Below are positions 51,353 through 59,442 of a stretch of 64,000 bases of DNA, one piece after another. The notes under the pieces were generated by a model that searched no databases, was not told the origin of the DNA, and saw only the letters and a list, made by a program, of their open reading frames with translations. Numbering within the stretch: position 1 is the first letter of the stretch; the number at the start of each line of letters is the position of its first letter. The position numbers were made by a program, and so were the translations under genes. The stretch comes from JANRLF01 sp033762815 (lineage in GTDB: Bacteria; Bacteroidota; Bacteroidia; Chitinophagales; CAIOSU01). The stretch spans positions 1-64,000 of the forward strand of contig JANRLF010000013.1 in the NCBI GenBank assembly GCA_033762815.1. Reading direction: 5' to 3'.

Positions 51353-52167
51353 TGGTTAGCATACGGTATAGTGGGGGCTTTGGGGGATTGTTGACGGCAG
51401 TATTTGAAACCTATAGGCTAAAGCTGCCGAAAAACTTGAATGTTATGCCTATGGGGTGCTCTAACATTGGATTGTTTGATGAAACGATCACTGTAGAGGA
51501 GGATAGCAAAAAAGCCAATAGAGTACGCTCAGGCATTATCAAAATTGGTGGTAAGGCTATTTTGGAGAAGCTGTATCATGCATATCTATCTGAACAACCT
51601 AATGCCGACACACAGATAGCAGCTTATATTCGGCTGATGGTAGATAGCAAAAGGGATATTTCCGGAAACCACTTGGAACCTTGCATAAGGGACGTAATGA
51701 AAATGGCGCAATTGGTACGGCGTGAAGAACATAGGATGCATGCCTTCGTACGGTTTCAGCGAACACAGGATGATGTTTACTTCGCTGCCATAGCCCCAAC
51801 TGCTAATGTTGTGCCACTACTGGGTAGTTTTTTCCAGCGGCGCTATCCAGCCCAGCAATGGCTTATTTATGATGAAAAACGGCAGTATGGCATTTACTAT
51901 GATTTGGAAAAAGTCAGCCAAGTGGAGTTGGATTTGCCTTTGCAAGGCAGAGACCTCCCTGATTATCTGTTAATGGAGGGCGAGCGCCAATACCAACGGT
52001 TGTGGAAGGACTACTTCGATGCAGTAAACATTCCTGAACGAAAAAATATGAAACTTCATATTAGGCATGTACCTAAGCGTTACTGGAAGTACCTGCCTGA
52101 AAAGTTCTTGGAATCAACTGGATGTCCTAATTTCGATAGCATTTCTACAGTGTTTGGGATAGAGTGA
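51352..52167 (+). CDS. DUF4130 (TIGR03915-type) putative DNA metabolism protein
   Basis: 271 residues. The N-terminus (MVSIRYSGGFGGLLTAVFET) and the helix MDFDLVKKRYPAQQWLIYDEKRQYGIYY-like segment near 165 (QRRYPAQQWLIYDEKR) are the conserved parts of the family that always pairs with the rSAM gene upstream. No catalytic residue can be assigned with certainty. In some genomes the same domain is fused to a uracil-DNA glycosylase domain; here no such fusion is visible. It shares one base with the upstream gene and ends 1 base before the convergent lipoprotein gene. Confidence 0.88.
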   Translation: MVSIRYSGGFGGLLTAVFETYRLKLPKNLNVMPMGCSNIGLFDETITVEEDSKKANRVRSGIIKIGGKAILEKLYHAYLSEQPNADTQIAAYIRLMVDSKRDISGNHLEPCIRDVMKMAQLVRREEHRMHAFVRFQRTQDDVYFAAIAPTANVVPLLGSFFQRRYPAQQWLIYDEKRQYGIYYDLEKVSQVELDLPLQGRDLPDYLLMEGERQYQRLWKDYFDAVNIPERKNMKLHIRHVPKRYWKYLPEKFLESTGCPNFDSISTVFGIE

Positions 52168-52168
52168 T

Positions 52169-53941
52169 TCACCAATCCTTTATGCACCTGCAGGAACTGT
52201 AAGCCGTCCTTGGTTGCGAGTATGTTGCCACGGAAGCATACTGGCTGCCGGTGGTGATGTAATAGGAGTAGTTGGGGGTAGTGGTATAGTCTGAAGCAGT
52301 CCACCACGCCGTTTGGCTACCCCTGCCCATGAAGTCAGTTCCATTATAATATCCTGCAGGTTTTCCATTGAAACCCACACTATTGGTAGCACCGGTGTTA
52401 GGGGCGTCCCAGCCAATGGTGTCGCGTAGGTGTCCGCCCGCAATTTGGGTACCGCCCAAGTTATAAATCAATGCAGTCCATTCATTAGCACTTGGAATAT
52501 GCCATCCTTGAGGACAAATGCCACGGCGTCCGCTGGGAGTTGCACTGCTGGCAGAGTCGCCGTTCATTACCGTGTTCCAGTCATACAGGCGGCCATAACT
52601 GGTACAGTTGGCGGCACTATTATCATAGCATAGGCTGCCGGGTGCGTTGTAGTTCAGGTTTTGAGCCATCCACACCTGGTCGCCTATGCATACGGTGTTG
52701 TACTTCTGCCCATCGCGGCTGTCAGTAATCTGGCCCCCGCATCCGTAACAATGGCTTCTGCTTTTGTATTGTTTAAAAAACAAGCGACTCCAGCCTTGAA
52801 ATACGGTATCCTCATATTCGGTAATATTATCGGGCTTTAGGTGGGCTATGCCTGTGCTGTCCGTGTTTTCTACCAATCTGTTCACTATTTGGCTTTCCAT
52901 ACGTTTGGCAAACCAATCCGTCACTACGCGTGAATAGTCATTGCTTTGTGTAAAGCAGTAATAGGTAATGGGGTTCAGGTCAGTAAATGCCGTACGTATG
53001 GGGTTGGTAACACCAGAATTAGCATTGGGCTTACCATAGCCGCTATAGCACATGTTGCCAAAAAGGATGGTGTTGGGCATCTGCGGCATGGTTTTAATGT
53101 ATTTACTGGTAATGTATAAATCATATGTATAAGCAGTATCTAAACCGGCTGCATGCCAAGTGATGTTACCATTCTGTATGGTCACCAATTGCGTACAGGC
53201 CAACCTACCATCTTTAAGCATGGCTAATCTGCTTGTCCCCAGCCTGTTAGCTATGTTTTGCTGCAATTGACTGTTGCTTTTCGGTTTGGTGTTCTTTGTG
53301 TAGGTTAAATTAAGCCCGCTCATATAACCATCGGGTAAGCCATGTGTATCAATTATCACTAAGCCGTAGTTTTTAAACTCATTAGACTTTTCGGGTGTAC
53401 AATCAGCATTTTTTACAATACTTACTTGCAGTCGCTTATCAGTGGAGCCTATTCTGTTAGCCACTGCCTGTAACTCACCAGACGCATAAAATTGACTTTC
53501 CGCAGGGGCAAACAGCAGTACCTTGTCATTATCAATTAGGTCGCTGCAGGTGCTGCCGCTTATGGCACTAAAAGCCGCTAGCTTGTTACCGCCACCGCCA
53601 CCACGATAGATGCTGTACCCATTGGCATCAGTCAATACTACTGACAGGTAAGTTTCTACACCATCGGTAGTTACAATTTTAATGGAAGTGCTGTCCCACA
53701 CATATATGTTGGCGACGCCCGGCTGTGTACGGAGCCATTCGGCTGTAAGCATTACGGCTTCCTGCGGGGTACTATTGTTTTGTGCACCTAGTTCATATAG
53801 CTTTTCCCGAGATTGGTCCAACAAATCAGTGGACACCAACAAATCGACTCCATCAGGGTCGGTGTTTTCTTCATCGTCAGGTTTGCAGGTGGTAAAAAGT
53901 AACAGGCAAAGCAACAGGGGCAGATAGGCGTATATGCGCAT
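52169..53941 (-). CDS. Surface lipoprotein with possible clan CD peptidase residues and FISUMP domain
   Basis: 590 residues from ATG 53939-53941. A lipoprotein signal peptide (LPLLLCLLLFTTC, Cys19) is followed by an acidic KPDDEE stretch, a signal for surface export in Bacteroidota. The middle region has GLVIIDTHGLPDG (His200) and NTILFGNMCYSGYG (Cys298), each after a hydrophobic strand, the arrangement of clan CD cysteine peptidases such as gingipains and caspases; their spacing is long. The C-terminal 190 residues (ITDSRDGQKYNTVCIGDQVW, WMAQNLNYN, CPQGWHIPSANEWTAL, SSCRCIKD) are a FISUMP (Fibrobacter major paralogous) domain. The frame from 53965 starts at TTG and is rejected. Peptidase activity is inference; the domain and lipobox calls are direct. 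Confidence 0.8.
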   Translation of the reverse strand: MRIYAYLPLLLCLLLFTTCKPDDEENTDPDGVDLLVSTDLLDQSREKLYELGAQNNSTPQEAVMLTAEWLRTQPGVANIYVWDSTSIKIVTTDGVETYLSVVLTDANGYSIYRGGGGGNKLAAFSAISGSTCSDLIDNDKVLLFAPAESQFYASGELQAVANRIGSTDKRLQVSIVKNADCTPEKSNEFKNYGLVIIDTHGLPDGYMSGLNLTYTKNTKPKSNSQLQQNIANRLGTSRLAMLKDGRLACTQLVTIQNGNITWHAAGLDTAYTYDLYITSKYIKTMPQMPNTILFGNMCYSGYGKPNANSGVTNPIRTAFTDLNPITYYCFTQSNDYSRVVTDWFAKRMESQIVNRLVENTDSTGIAHLKPDNITEYEDTVFQGWSRLFFKQYKSRSHCYGCGGQITDSRDGQKYNTVCIGDQVWMAQNLNYNAPGSLCYDNSAANCTSYGRLYDWNTVMNGDSASSATPSGRRGICPQGWHIPSANEWTALIYNLGGTQIAGGHLRDTIGWDAPNTGATNSVGFNGKPAGYYNGTDFMGRGSQTAWWTASDYTTTPNYSYYITTGSQYASVATYSQPRTAYSSCRCIKDW

Positions 53942-54080
53942 AAGATGGTGGTTGGCTGAACTCAATATAGGGAGAAAATCTTATTTCTTATCTGTTTATT
54001 AAATTCCAGTATTTAAAATTGTTAGTAGCAACAATATTTGCTTTCATTGAGCGTCATCTATGAATGTATAAAACCACATT

Positions 54081-54905
54081 ATGTCAAAAACCATTGTTAT
54101 TACCGGTGCCAGTAGTGGTATAGGAAAAGCTACTGCCCAGCACTTCCACAAAAAAGGATGGAACGTAGTTGCCACCATGCGGAAACCCGAAAACGAGAAA
54201 GATTTAAAGCCAGATGCCCGGTTGAAGATAGTGCGATTGGACGTAGAAGATAAGCCGAGCATAGAGGCGGCGGTAAAAGAAAGTATAGCGGCATTTGGGA
54301 AAGTAGATGTTTGGCTCAACAATGCGGGCTATGGTGCCTATGGCCCTTTGGAGGCTGGAACGGATGAAGAAATTCGCCGCCAGTACGATGTTAACTTTTT
54401 CGGGGTCATTGATTGCATCAAGGCCATACTGCCACACTTCAAAGCCAACAAATCAGGCGTTATTATCAATATCACCTCCATTGGGGGATTGATGACCCTT
54501 CCGCTGTTTGGGGTGTATAACAGCAGCAAGTTTGCCTTGGAGGGATTGTCCGAAGGCCTATGGTTCGACTTGAAGCCGTTTGGCATTAAAGTTAAGGTGG
54601 TGGAGCCGGGCGGTATCCAAACCGATTTTGCAGGCCGCTCGCTGAACCAGTTTGATTTATCGCAATTTCCGGAATACAAGGCCTACAGTGCCAAAATTGT
54701 GGAAAAATTCACCGACCCGAAATATTCCAAAAATTTCGGTAGCCCTGAAATGGTAGCAGGAGTAATATATACTGCCGCTACTGATGGCAAGGATACGCTG
54801 CGCTATTTGGCCGGTAAGGATGCCAAGCAGTTTTGGTTTGTCCGCCGTTGGCTGGGCTACCAACTGCAAATGGGCGCGGTGAAGCGATACTTTGGTATCA
54901 ATTAG
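54081..54905 (+). CDS. Short-chain dehydrogenase/reductase
   Basis: 274 residues, classical SDR Rossmann fold. The cofactor motif is TGASSGIGKAT, the NNAG motif follows near 80 (NNAGYGAYG), and the catalytic Tyr and Lys are in YNSSKFALEGLSEGL, with the Ser in ITSIGGLM just before. It reduces or oxidises an alcohol or ketone with NAD(P); the substrate is unknown. Arg-rich early positions (RKPEN) suggest NADP. The gene abuts the tmRNA on the opposite strand, leaving no gap. Confidence 0.93.
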   Translation: MSKTIVITGASSGIGKATAQHFHKKGWNVVATMRKPENEKDLKPDARLKIVRLDVEDKPSIEAAVKESIAAFGKVDVWLNNAGYGAYGPLEAGTDEEIRRQYDVNFFGVIDCIKAILPHFKANKSGVIINITSIGGLMTLPLFGVYNSSKFALEGLSEGLWFDLKPFGIKVKVVEPGGIQTDFAGRSLNQFDLSQFPEYKAYSAKIVEKFTDPKYSKNFGSPEMVAGVIYTAATDGKDTLRYLAGKDAKQFWFVRRWLGYQLQMGAVKRYFGIN

Positions 54906-55275
54906 TGGAGCTGGAGGGAGTCGAACCCTCGTCCAGACAAGTTGTGAACATACCTTCTACATGCGTAGCATCCTGTTCATTGTCGGGAAAACGGCAGGTC
55001 AGGGTACCCACCAACCGTTTCCTCAGCTCTTAGGGTCTCGCCTCGGCGTTAAAGCGAACGCCTCGGCCAGCACGGTATCTCTGATGCCCCGCTGCGTACG
55101 TACCGTACAGCGTCTACAGGGGACAAAGGCTAGCTAAGACCTGGTCTTAGGCAGCCATGGCGTAGTTATATTCGCCAGGTAAAATTGTTGTCATGTATTC
55201 AGATTAACGGGCTAATACACAAGGCCCGGCATGCCAGTATGACCGCAAATCCCGCTGTCAATTCCAGTCAGCCCC
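54906..55275 (-). ncRNA. ssrA: tmRNA
   Basis: On the minus strand the 5' end GGGGCTGACTGGAATTGACA and the 3' end GAGGGTTCGACTCCCTCCAGCTCCA pair as an acceptor stem (GGGGCTG/CAGCTCC, one G-U), and the T arm is complete. The tag frame at 55176-55147 reads GEYNYAMAA then TAA, with resume codon GGC, in line with Bacteroidota tags that begin with Gly-Glu. The CCA end is not encoded. It frees stalled ribosomes. Upstream a TTTG-N21-TACTTTTA element is a possible promoter. Confidence 0.95.
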
Positions 55276-55298
55276 AATATGTTAAAGAACGCATTAAA

Positions 55299-55330
55299 AG
55301 TACAAGGTAAAAGGTACGAGGTACAAATTC
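55299..55330 (-). repeat. Dispersed motif overlapping the tmRNA promoter region
   Basis: The minus strand carries TTTGTACCTCGTACC then TTTTACCTTGTACTT. A similar string occurs at 58591-58635 on the plus strand. Both lie upstream of a gene in the same orientation; see the finding. The TTTG and TACTTTTA parts may serve as the -33 and -7 boxes of tmRNA. Confidence 0.55.
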
Positions 55331-55429
55331 CTAACCCAGTACCAAAAGAACCAATCAAGGACGAAGATAGTTCTATTAATGCAACCAATGTATAATTTGG
55401 AGGCTCGATAAATAAGGAAACTACAACTT

Positions 55430-55461
55430 TTTGAAACTTGTAAGCCCTTTGTTTAATTTTG
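55430..55461 (+). promoter_or_regulatory. Promoter of a leaderless mRNA
   Basis: TTTG at 55430-55433, a 20-base spacer and TAATTTTG at 55454-55461 fit the consensus exactly. The gene ATG is at 55468, 6 bases past the box, so transcription would begin at or next to the start codon. Confidence 0.78.
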
Positions 55462-55467
55462 CCGCTT

Positions 55468-56685
55468 ATGCGTAATTTACATCTTGGCATTATCAGGGAA
55501 GAGAAAACCCCTCCCGATTCAAGGGTGGCACTAACCCCACAGCAATGCGCCGAAATGCTCAAAAAGTATCCTGGCTTAGAAATAAAAGTACAATCCTCGG
55601 CTACCCGTTGTTATACTGATGACGAATACCGGTCGGCAAGTATTGCAGTGGTAGATGATGTAAGTGATTGTGATGTGCTCATCGGCATTAAGGAAGTTCC
55701 TGTAGATAAGTTGGTGGCTAATAAAACCTATCTTATTTTCTCGCACACCCACAAAAAGCAAGCTCATAACCGTAAACTGCTACAGGCTGTTTTAGACAAA
55801 AATATTCACCTGATTGACTACGAACTGTTAACCGATGAACAGGGAATCCGTGTGATAGCCTTTGGCTATTATGCCGGATTGGTTGGCGCGCACAATGCAA
55901 TTATGACCTGGGGCAAGCGGAAAGGCGGTTTTGAATTAGGGAGGGCCCATACCTATCATGATTTTGAGGAATTGAAACAAGTTTACCAATCATTAAAACT
56001 GCCTCCTATGAAAATTGTGGTGACGGGTGCAGGCCGTGTTGCAAAAGGTGTGGTGGAGGTTTTAGACCTGATGAACATCGAGCGGATAGACCCTGATGAT
56101 TTTTTGGAAATAGAAGAGGTGAATAAGCCCATATACACCCAAGTGGATTCCGATAGGCTATATGCACATAATTACTGCATGCCCTTTACCTTCAAACATT
56201 TTTTCAGCCATCCCCAAGAGTACCATTCCATGTTCAGGCCATTCTATGAATCGGCCGATTTGATGATCAACGCCATTTATTGGGATCAAAAGGCTCCTCG
56301 TTTCTTTACCAAACAAGAAATGGATTCGCCGGATTTCCGTATAGAGGTCATAGCAGATATCACCTGCGATATCGAGGGCTCCGTTCCATCTACTATCCGC
56401 TCTACCACTATTGCTGAGCCCATAATGGGTTACGACCCGCATACCGGCAAGGAAACAAAGCCCTTTACCTCCAATTCCATCGATATCATGGCCATTGACA
56501 ACCTGCCCAATGAACTGCCCCGAGATGCCTCTCAGGCCTTTGGTCAAATGTTGGGCGACCACGTGTTGGATGAATTGCTGGGAGCAAAGGAGGGAAACAT
56601 GATAAGCCGTGCTACCATTGCAGAAAATGGCCAACTGGCAGAACGGTTCAAATATCTGAAAGGATTTTTGGAGGGTAAGAGCTAA
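55468..56685 (+). CDS. Saccharopine dehydrogenase (LYS1-like)/alanine dehydrogenase family protein
   Basis: 405 residues, NAD(P)-binding. The N-terminal half has LGIIREEKTPPDSRVALTP, the standard opening of the alanine dehydrogenase/PNT N domain, and the IGIKEVPVDKL segment. The Rossmann part has KIVVTGAGRVAKGV near residue 185. The C-terminal half (YYCMPFTF, DITCDIEGSVPST) fits the lysine-forming saccharopine dehydrogenases more than alanine dehydrogenases. The reaction is thus probably oxidation or reduction of an amino acid or imino acid, with the exact substrate open. The in-frame TTG 55459 lies inside the -7 box; ATG 55468 is the start. Confidence 0.85.
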   Translation: MRNLHLGIIREEKTPPDSRVALTPQQCAEMLKKYPGLEIKVQSSATRCYTDDEYRSASIAVVDDVSDCDVLIGIKEVPVDKLVANKTYLIFSHTHKKQAHNRKLLQAVLDKNIHLIDYELLTDEQGIRVIAFGYYAGLVGAHNAIMTWGKRKGGFELGRAHTYHDFEELKQVYQSLKLPPMKIVVTGAGRVAKGVVEVLDLMNIERIDPDDFLEIEEVNKPIYTQVDSDRLYAHNYCMPFTFKHFFSHPQEYHSMFRPFYESADLMINAIYWDQKAPRFFTKQEMDSPDFRIEVIADITCDIEGSVPSTIRSTTIAEPIMGYDPHTGKETKPFTSNSIDIMAIDNLPNELPRDASQAFGQMLGDHVLDELLGAKEGNMISRATIAENGQLAERFKYLKGFLEGKS

Positions 56686-56750
56686 GCAATACCTGTTGTT
56701 TTAAGTTTCGTTCAGGTCATTTTCCGCTTACACTTTGCATGGCGTTTAAT

Positions 56751-56758
56751 TATCTTTG
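56751..56758 (+). promoter_or_regulatory. -7 box of the E2 gene
   Basis: TATCTTTG matches TAnnTTTG, 38 bases before the ATG at 56797. A TTTG at 56734 is too near (13 bases) to be the usual -33 element. Confidence 0.45.
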
Positions 56759-56796
56759 GCATGGAAGCAATCATCTTACCCAACAAAGGCTAAATT

Positions 56797-58110
56797 ATGG
56801 CAGAAGTAATCAGGATGCCGCGCATGAGCGATACCATGGAAGAAGGCGTTATAGCCGCCTGGCACAAAAAAGTAGGTGACAAAGTTAAGGCGGGCGACCT
56901 GCTAGCCGATGTGGAAACGGACAAGGCCACCATGGAACTTGAAAGCTATCAGGATGGCACCTTGCTGTACATTGGCGTGGAACAAGGCCAAGCCGTAAAA
57001 GTGAACGGTGTGTTGGCCATTGTTGGCAAGGAGGGAGAGGATTACAAACCCCTGTTGGAAAAAGAAGGGAAAGCTGGCCCATCGGCCAATGCAGATGCGG
57101 AAAAAGTGAAAGAAACCGTGGTGCCCGCTGACCAAAAAGAGGAGCCCGTGGGGCAAAAAGAAGGCAAGCAACCTGTAGCTGATACCGCACAACCCAATCA
57201 AGCAAAAGAAATACAGCCGCCCGCCGAAACCAGTGACGACAATAGGGTAAAAGCATCGCCATTGGCCCGCAGTATCGCCAAGGAAAAGGGGATTGATCTG
57301 AGCCAGCTAAAGGGTAGCGGCGACGAGGGCCGAATTGTGAAGCGAGACGTAGAAAGCTACCAACCTGCTGCAAAACCTACCAAGGAAAGCCAGCCTGCCA
57401 TACAATTGCCAAACGTGGTAGGGGAAGAAAGCTATGACGAAATAGCGGTATCGCAAATGCGCAAAACCATTGCCCGCCGCCTATCGGAGAGCAAATTCAG
57501 CGCGCCCCATTTTTACCTTACCATGGAAATCAATATGGACAATGCCATGGCTGCCCGTGAAGGGATGAACGCATTTTCAGAAGTAAAGATTTCTTTCAAC
57601 GATATCGTTATCAAGGCCGTTGCCGCTACCCTGCGCAAGCATCCAAAAGTAAACGCATCGTGGCTGGGTGATAAAATAAGGTACAACCACCACATTCACA
57701 TAGGGGTGGCCGTAGCGGTAGAAGAGGGCCTATTGGTGCCGGTTATCCGTTTTGCGGATAACAAGCCGTTGTCGCATATCGCCGCCGAGGTGCGCGAGCT
57801 TGCTGGCAGGGCCAAGGACAAAAAATTGCAGCCCCAAGAGATGCAGGGCAATACCTTCACTATTAGCAACTTGGGCATGTTCGGTATCGAGGAATTTACG
57901 GCTATTATCAATCCGCCCGATGCTTGCATATTGGCGGTAGGGGGTATTAAAGAAGTGGTGGTGACCGACGGCAATGGTGGGTTCAAGGCTACCCATGTTA
58001 TGAAAGTCACCCTATCGTGCGACCATCGCGTAGTGGACGGGGCTACCGGTGCTCAATTCTTACAAACACTGAAATCCTTATTGGAAAACCCCGTAAGGAT
58101 GCTGGTATAA
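56797..58110 (+). CDS. Dihydrolipoamide acyltransferase (E2) of a 2-oxoacid dehydrogenase complex
   Basis: 437 residues. A single lipoyl domain (1-78; lipoylated Lys43 in ETDKATMELES), a Glu/Pro/Ala/Lys-rich linker, a peripheral subunit-binding domain (about 150-190; ASPLARSIAKEKGIDLSQL) and a catalytic acyltransferase domain (about 205-437) with the active site DHRVVDG (His410, Asp414). The start MAEVIRMPRMSDTMEEG is typical of pyruvate dehydrogenase E2. No E1 or E3 gene is adjacent, so the complex parts are dispersed. Pyruvate is the likely substrate, a branched-chain acid a weaker possibility. Confidence 0.93.
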   Translation: MAEVIRMPRMSDTMEEGVIAAWHKKVGDKVKAGDLLADVETDKATMELESYQDGTLLYIGVEQGQAVKVNGVLAIVGKEGEDYKPLLEKEGKAGPSANADAEKVKETVVPADQKEEPVGQKEGKQPVADTAQPNQAKEIQPPAETSDDNRVKASPLARSIAKEKGIDLSQLKGSGDEGRIVKRDVESYQPAAKPTKESQPAIQLPNVVGEESYDEIAVSQMRKTIARRLSESKFSAPHFYLTMEINMDNAMAAREGMNAFSEVKISFNDIVIKAVAATLRKHPKVNASWLGDKIRYNHHIHIGVAVAVEEGLLVPVIRFADNKPLSHIAAEVRELAGRAKDKKLQPQEMQGNTFTISNLGMFGIEEFTAIINPPDACILAVGGIKEVVVTDGNGGFKATHVMKVTLSCDHRVVDGATGAQFLQTLKSLLENPVRMLV

Positions 58111-58118
58111 GCAGCACG

Positions 58119-58409
58119 CTATACCATTTCTATGCTCTGGATATTGGACAGGGAAATACTTTGTCCGTTTCGCAATACCAAAAGATTGCGGCTTACCAAA
58201 TAGGCTGAAATGAGCATTTCGGTCAAGGCATCCCCTTTTTTGACGGTCAATTTCACCTTTTTGTTAAATAGCTTGCACAGCAATGCAGCATTTTGCAACT
58301 GCTCTATTTTGCGGTAGTTTTCCAAAAAATTGGCGTTCAGCTTAGCCTCAATCAAATGGGCACGTACACGGTTGCGGATATCGCCCCGCCTTGGGTCAAG
58401 ATTTTTCAT
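58119..58409 (-). CDS. Small hypothetical protein
   Basis: 96 residues, basic, with no recognised motif. It starts MKNLDPRRGDIRNRVRAHLIEAKLN and ends NGQSISLSNIQSIEMV, a helical front and a beta-rich tail. It converges with the E2 gene with 8 bases between stops. Composition is compatible with a real gene, but there is no independent evidence of function. Confidence 0.6.
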   Translation of the reverse strand: MKNLDPRRGDIRNRVRAHLIEAKLNANFLENYRKIEQLQNAALLCKLFNKKVKLTVKKGDALTEMLISAYLVSRNLLVLRNGQSISLSNIQSIEMV

Positions 58410-58590
58410 GGGTGAATGGTCAGTTCAAGACCTTGTACGGCAACGGAAGGAAAAAGTTTTTATAGTACGGAATAGTGGATAGCAAGATTTGCTGATGAAT
58501 TTGGCAATTTGAAAATTTGGTGATTTGAAGATTGCTTTTGTCGGTACTTATAAATCCCCGCAATAAGCACGGCAAGCCTAAATTGCAAGT

Positions 58591-58635
58591 AAATTGTACC
58601 TCGTACCTATCACTGTGCCTTGCACCTTCCTTCTT
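58591..58635 (+). repeat. Copy of the dispersed motif near tmRNA
   Basis: ATTGTACCTCGTACCTAT then CCTTGCACCTTCCTTCTTGA matches the minus strand at 55327-55285 with a short insertion and a few changes. It precedes the CoA-binding gene at 58669. The rest of 58410-58590 is A/T-rich with repeated AATTTG words. Confidence 0.5.
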
Positions 58636-58668
58636 GAACATTTTCAGCAAAACCTCGGTTAAAAAGGC

Positions 58669-59034
58669 ATGGAAAGCAAAAAGACCTTGGTATTGGGCGC
58701 TACCGAAGACCCTTCCCGTTATGCCAATCTAGCCATCAACCGCCTTTTATCTTATGGGCATGAAGTGGTGGCCATTGGCAAAGAGAAAGGTGCCGTAAAA
58801 AATGTGGCCATTGAAACGGAGAAGTTGCCCTTCGATGCAGTGGATACCGTAACCTTATATTTGCGTCCTTCCAACCAAAAAGAGTATTTGGATTATATCA
58901 TCGGCCTGAACCCCAAGCGCATTATTTTCAACCCAGGTACCGAAAACGACGAGCTTATTGACCTTGCCTACAAAAATGGTATAGAACCCATTGAAGGCTG
59001 CACCTTAGTCATGCTTTCGACTGGGCAGTATTAA
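58669..59034 (+). CDS. CoA-binding domain protein
   Basis: 121 residues, single Rossmann-like CoA-binding domain (CoA_binding_2 type). TLVLGATEDPSRYANLA holds the nucleotide-binding turn, VVAIGKEKGAV is the second strand and FNPGTENDELI closes the domain. Related to YccU of E. coli. Its role is unknown; it may sense or store CoA derivatives. It precedes the membrane operon starting at 59056 by 21 bases. Confidence 0.9.
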   Translation: MESKKTLVLGATEDPSRYANLAINRLLSYGHEVVAIGKEKGAVKNVAIETEKLPFDAVDTVTLYLRPSNQKEYLDYIIGLNPKRIIFNPGTENDELIDLAYKNGIEPIEGCTLVMLSTGQY

Positions 59035-59055
59035 TAATTGTAGTAATTTTATGTA

Positions 59056-59442
59056 ATGGATTATTCCATTCGCTATAAGCTCACAATCTTCTTGTTTGCT
59101 ATAGTTTGGCTTATTAATGGTTTGATAGCTAAGGTACTAGGAATGGTACCAAGACATGAATTGATAGTAGCCAGAATTCTTGGCAATACTTGGGCACATG
59201 AGCTGACCCTGCTTATAGGATTTTCTGAATGCTTAATGTCCGTTTGGATAATTTCAGGCTTCTATCCTAAAATAAATGCTATTACCCAGATAACCATCAT
59301 TATCTGCATGAACATATTGGAGTTTTTGCTAGCGCCTGATTTGTTGCTATGGGGTAGAGCAAATCTGATTTTTGCGATACTATTTTCTTGTTGGATTGGA
59401 TGGAATGAAATGCATAGAAGGCGAATGGTGCTCCATGATTAG
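59056..59442 (+). CDS. DoxX-like membrane protein
   Basis: 128 residues, four membrane helices (about 9-30, 45-65, 72-92, 98-118), with the layout of DoxX-like family proteins (KLTIFLFAIVWLINGLIAKV, HELTLLIGFSECLMSVWII). The function is unknown. The 3' end overlaps the next start by 8 bases, so it heads an overlapping operon of four. A TAATTTTA box 4 bases before the ATG is close to a -7 element but not exact. Confidence 0.75.
   Translation: MDYSIRYKLTIFLFAIVWLINGLIAKVLGMVPRHELIVARILGNTWAHELTLLIGFSECLMSVWIISGFYPKINAITQITIIICMNILEFLLAPDLLLWGRANLIFAILFSCWIGWNEMHRRRMVLHD

Noticed and set aside
54833..55137. Two plus-strand frames of 66 and 81 codons after the SDR gene
   Set aside because: They lie within the tmRNA.
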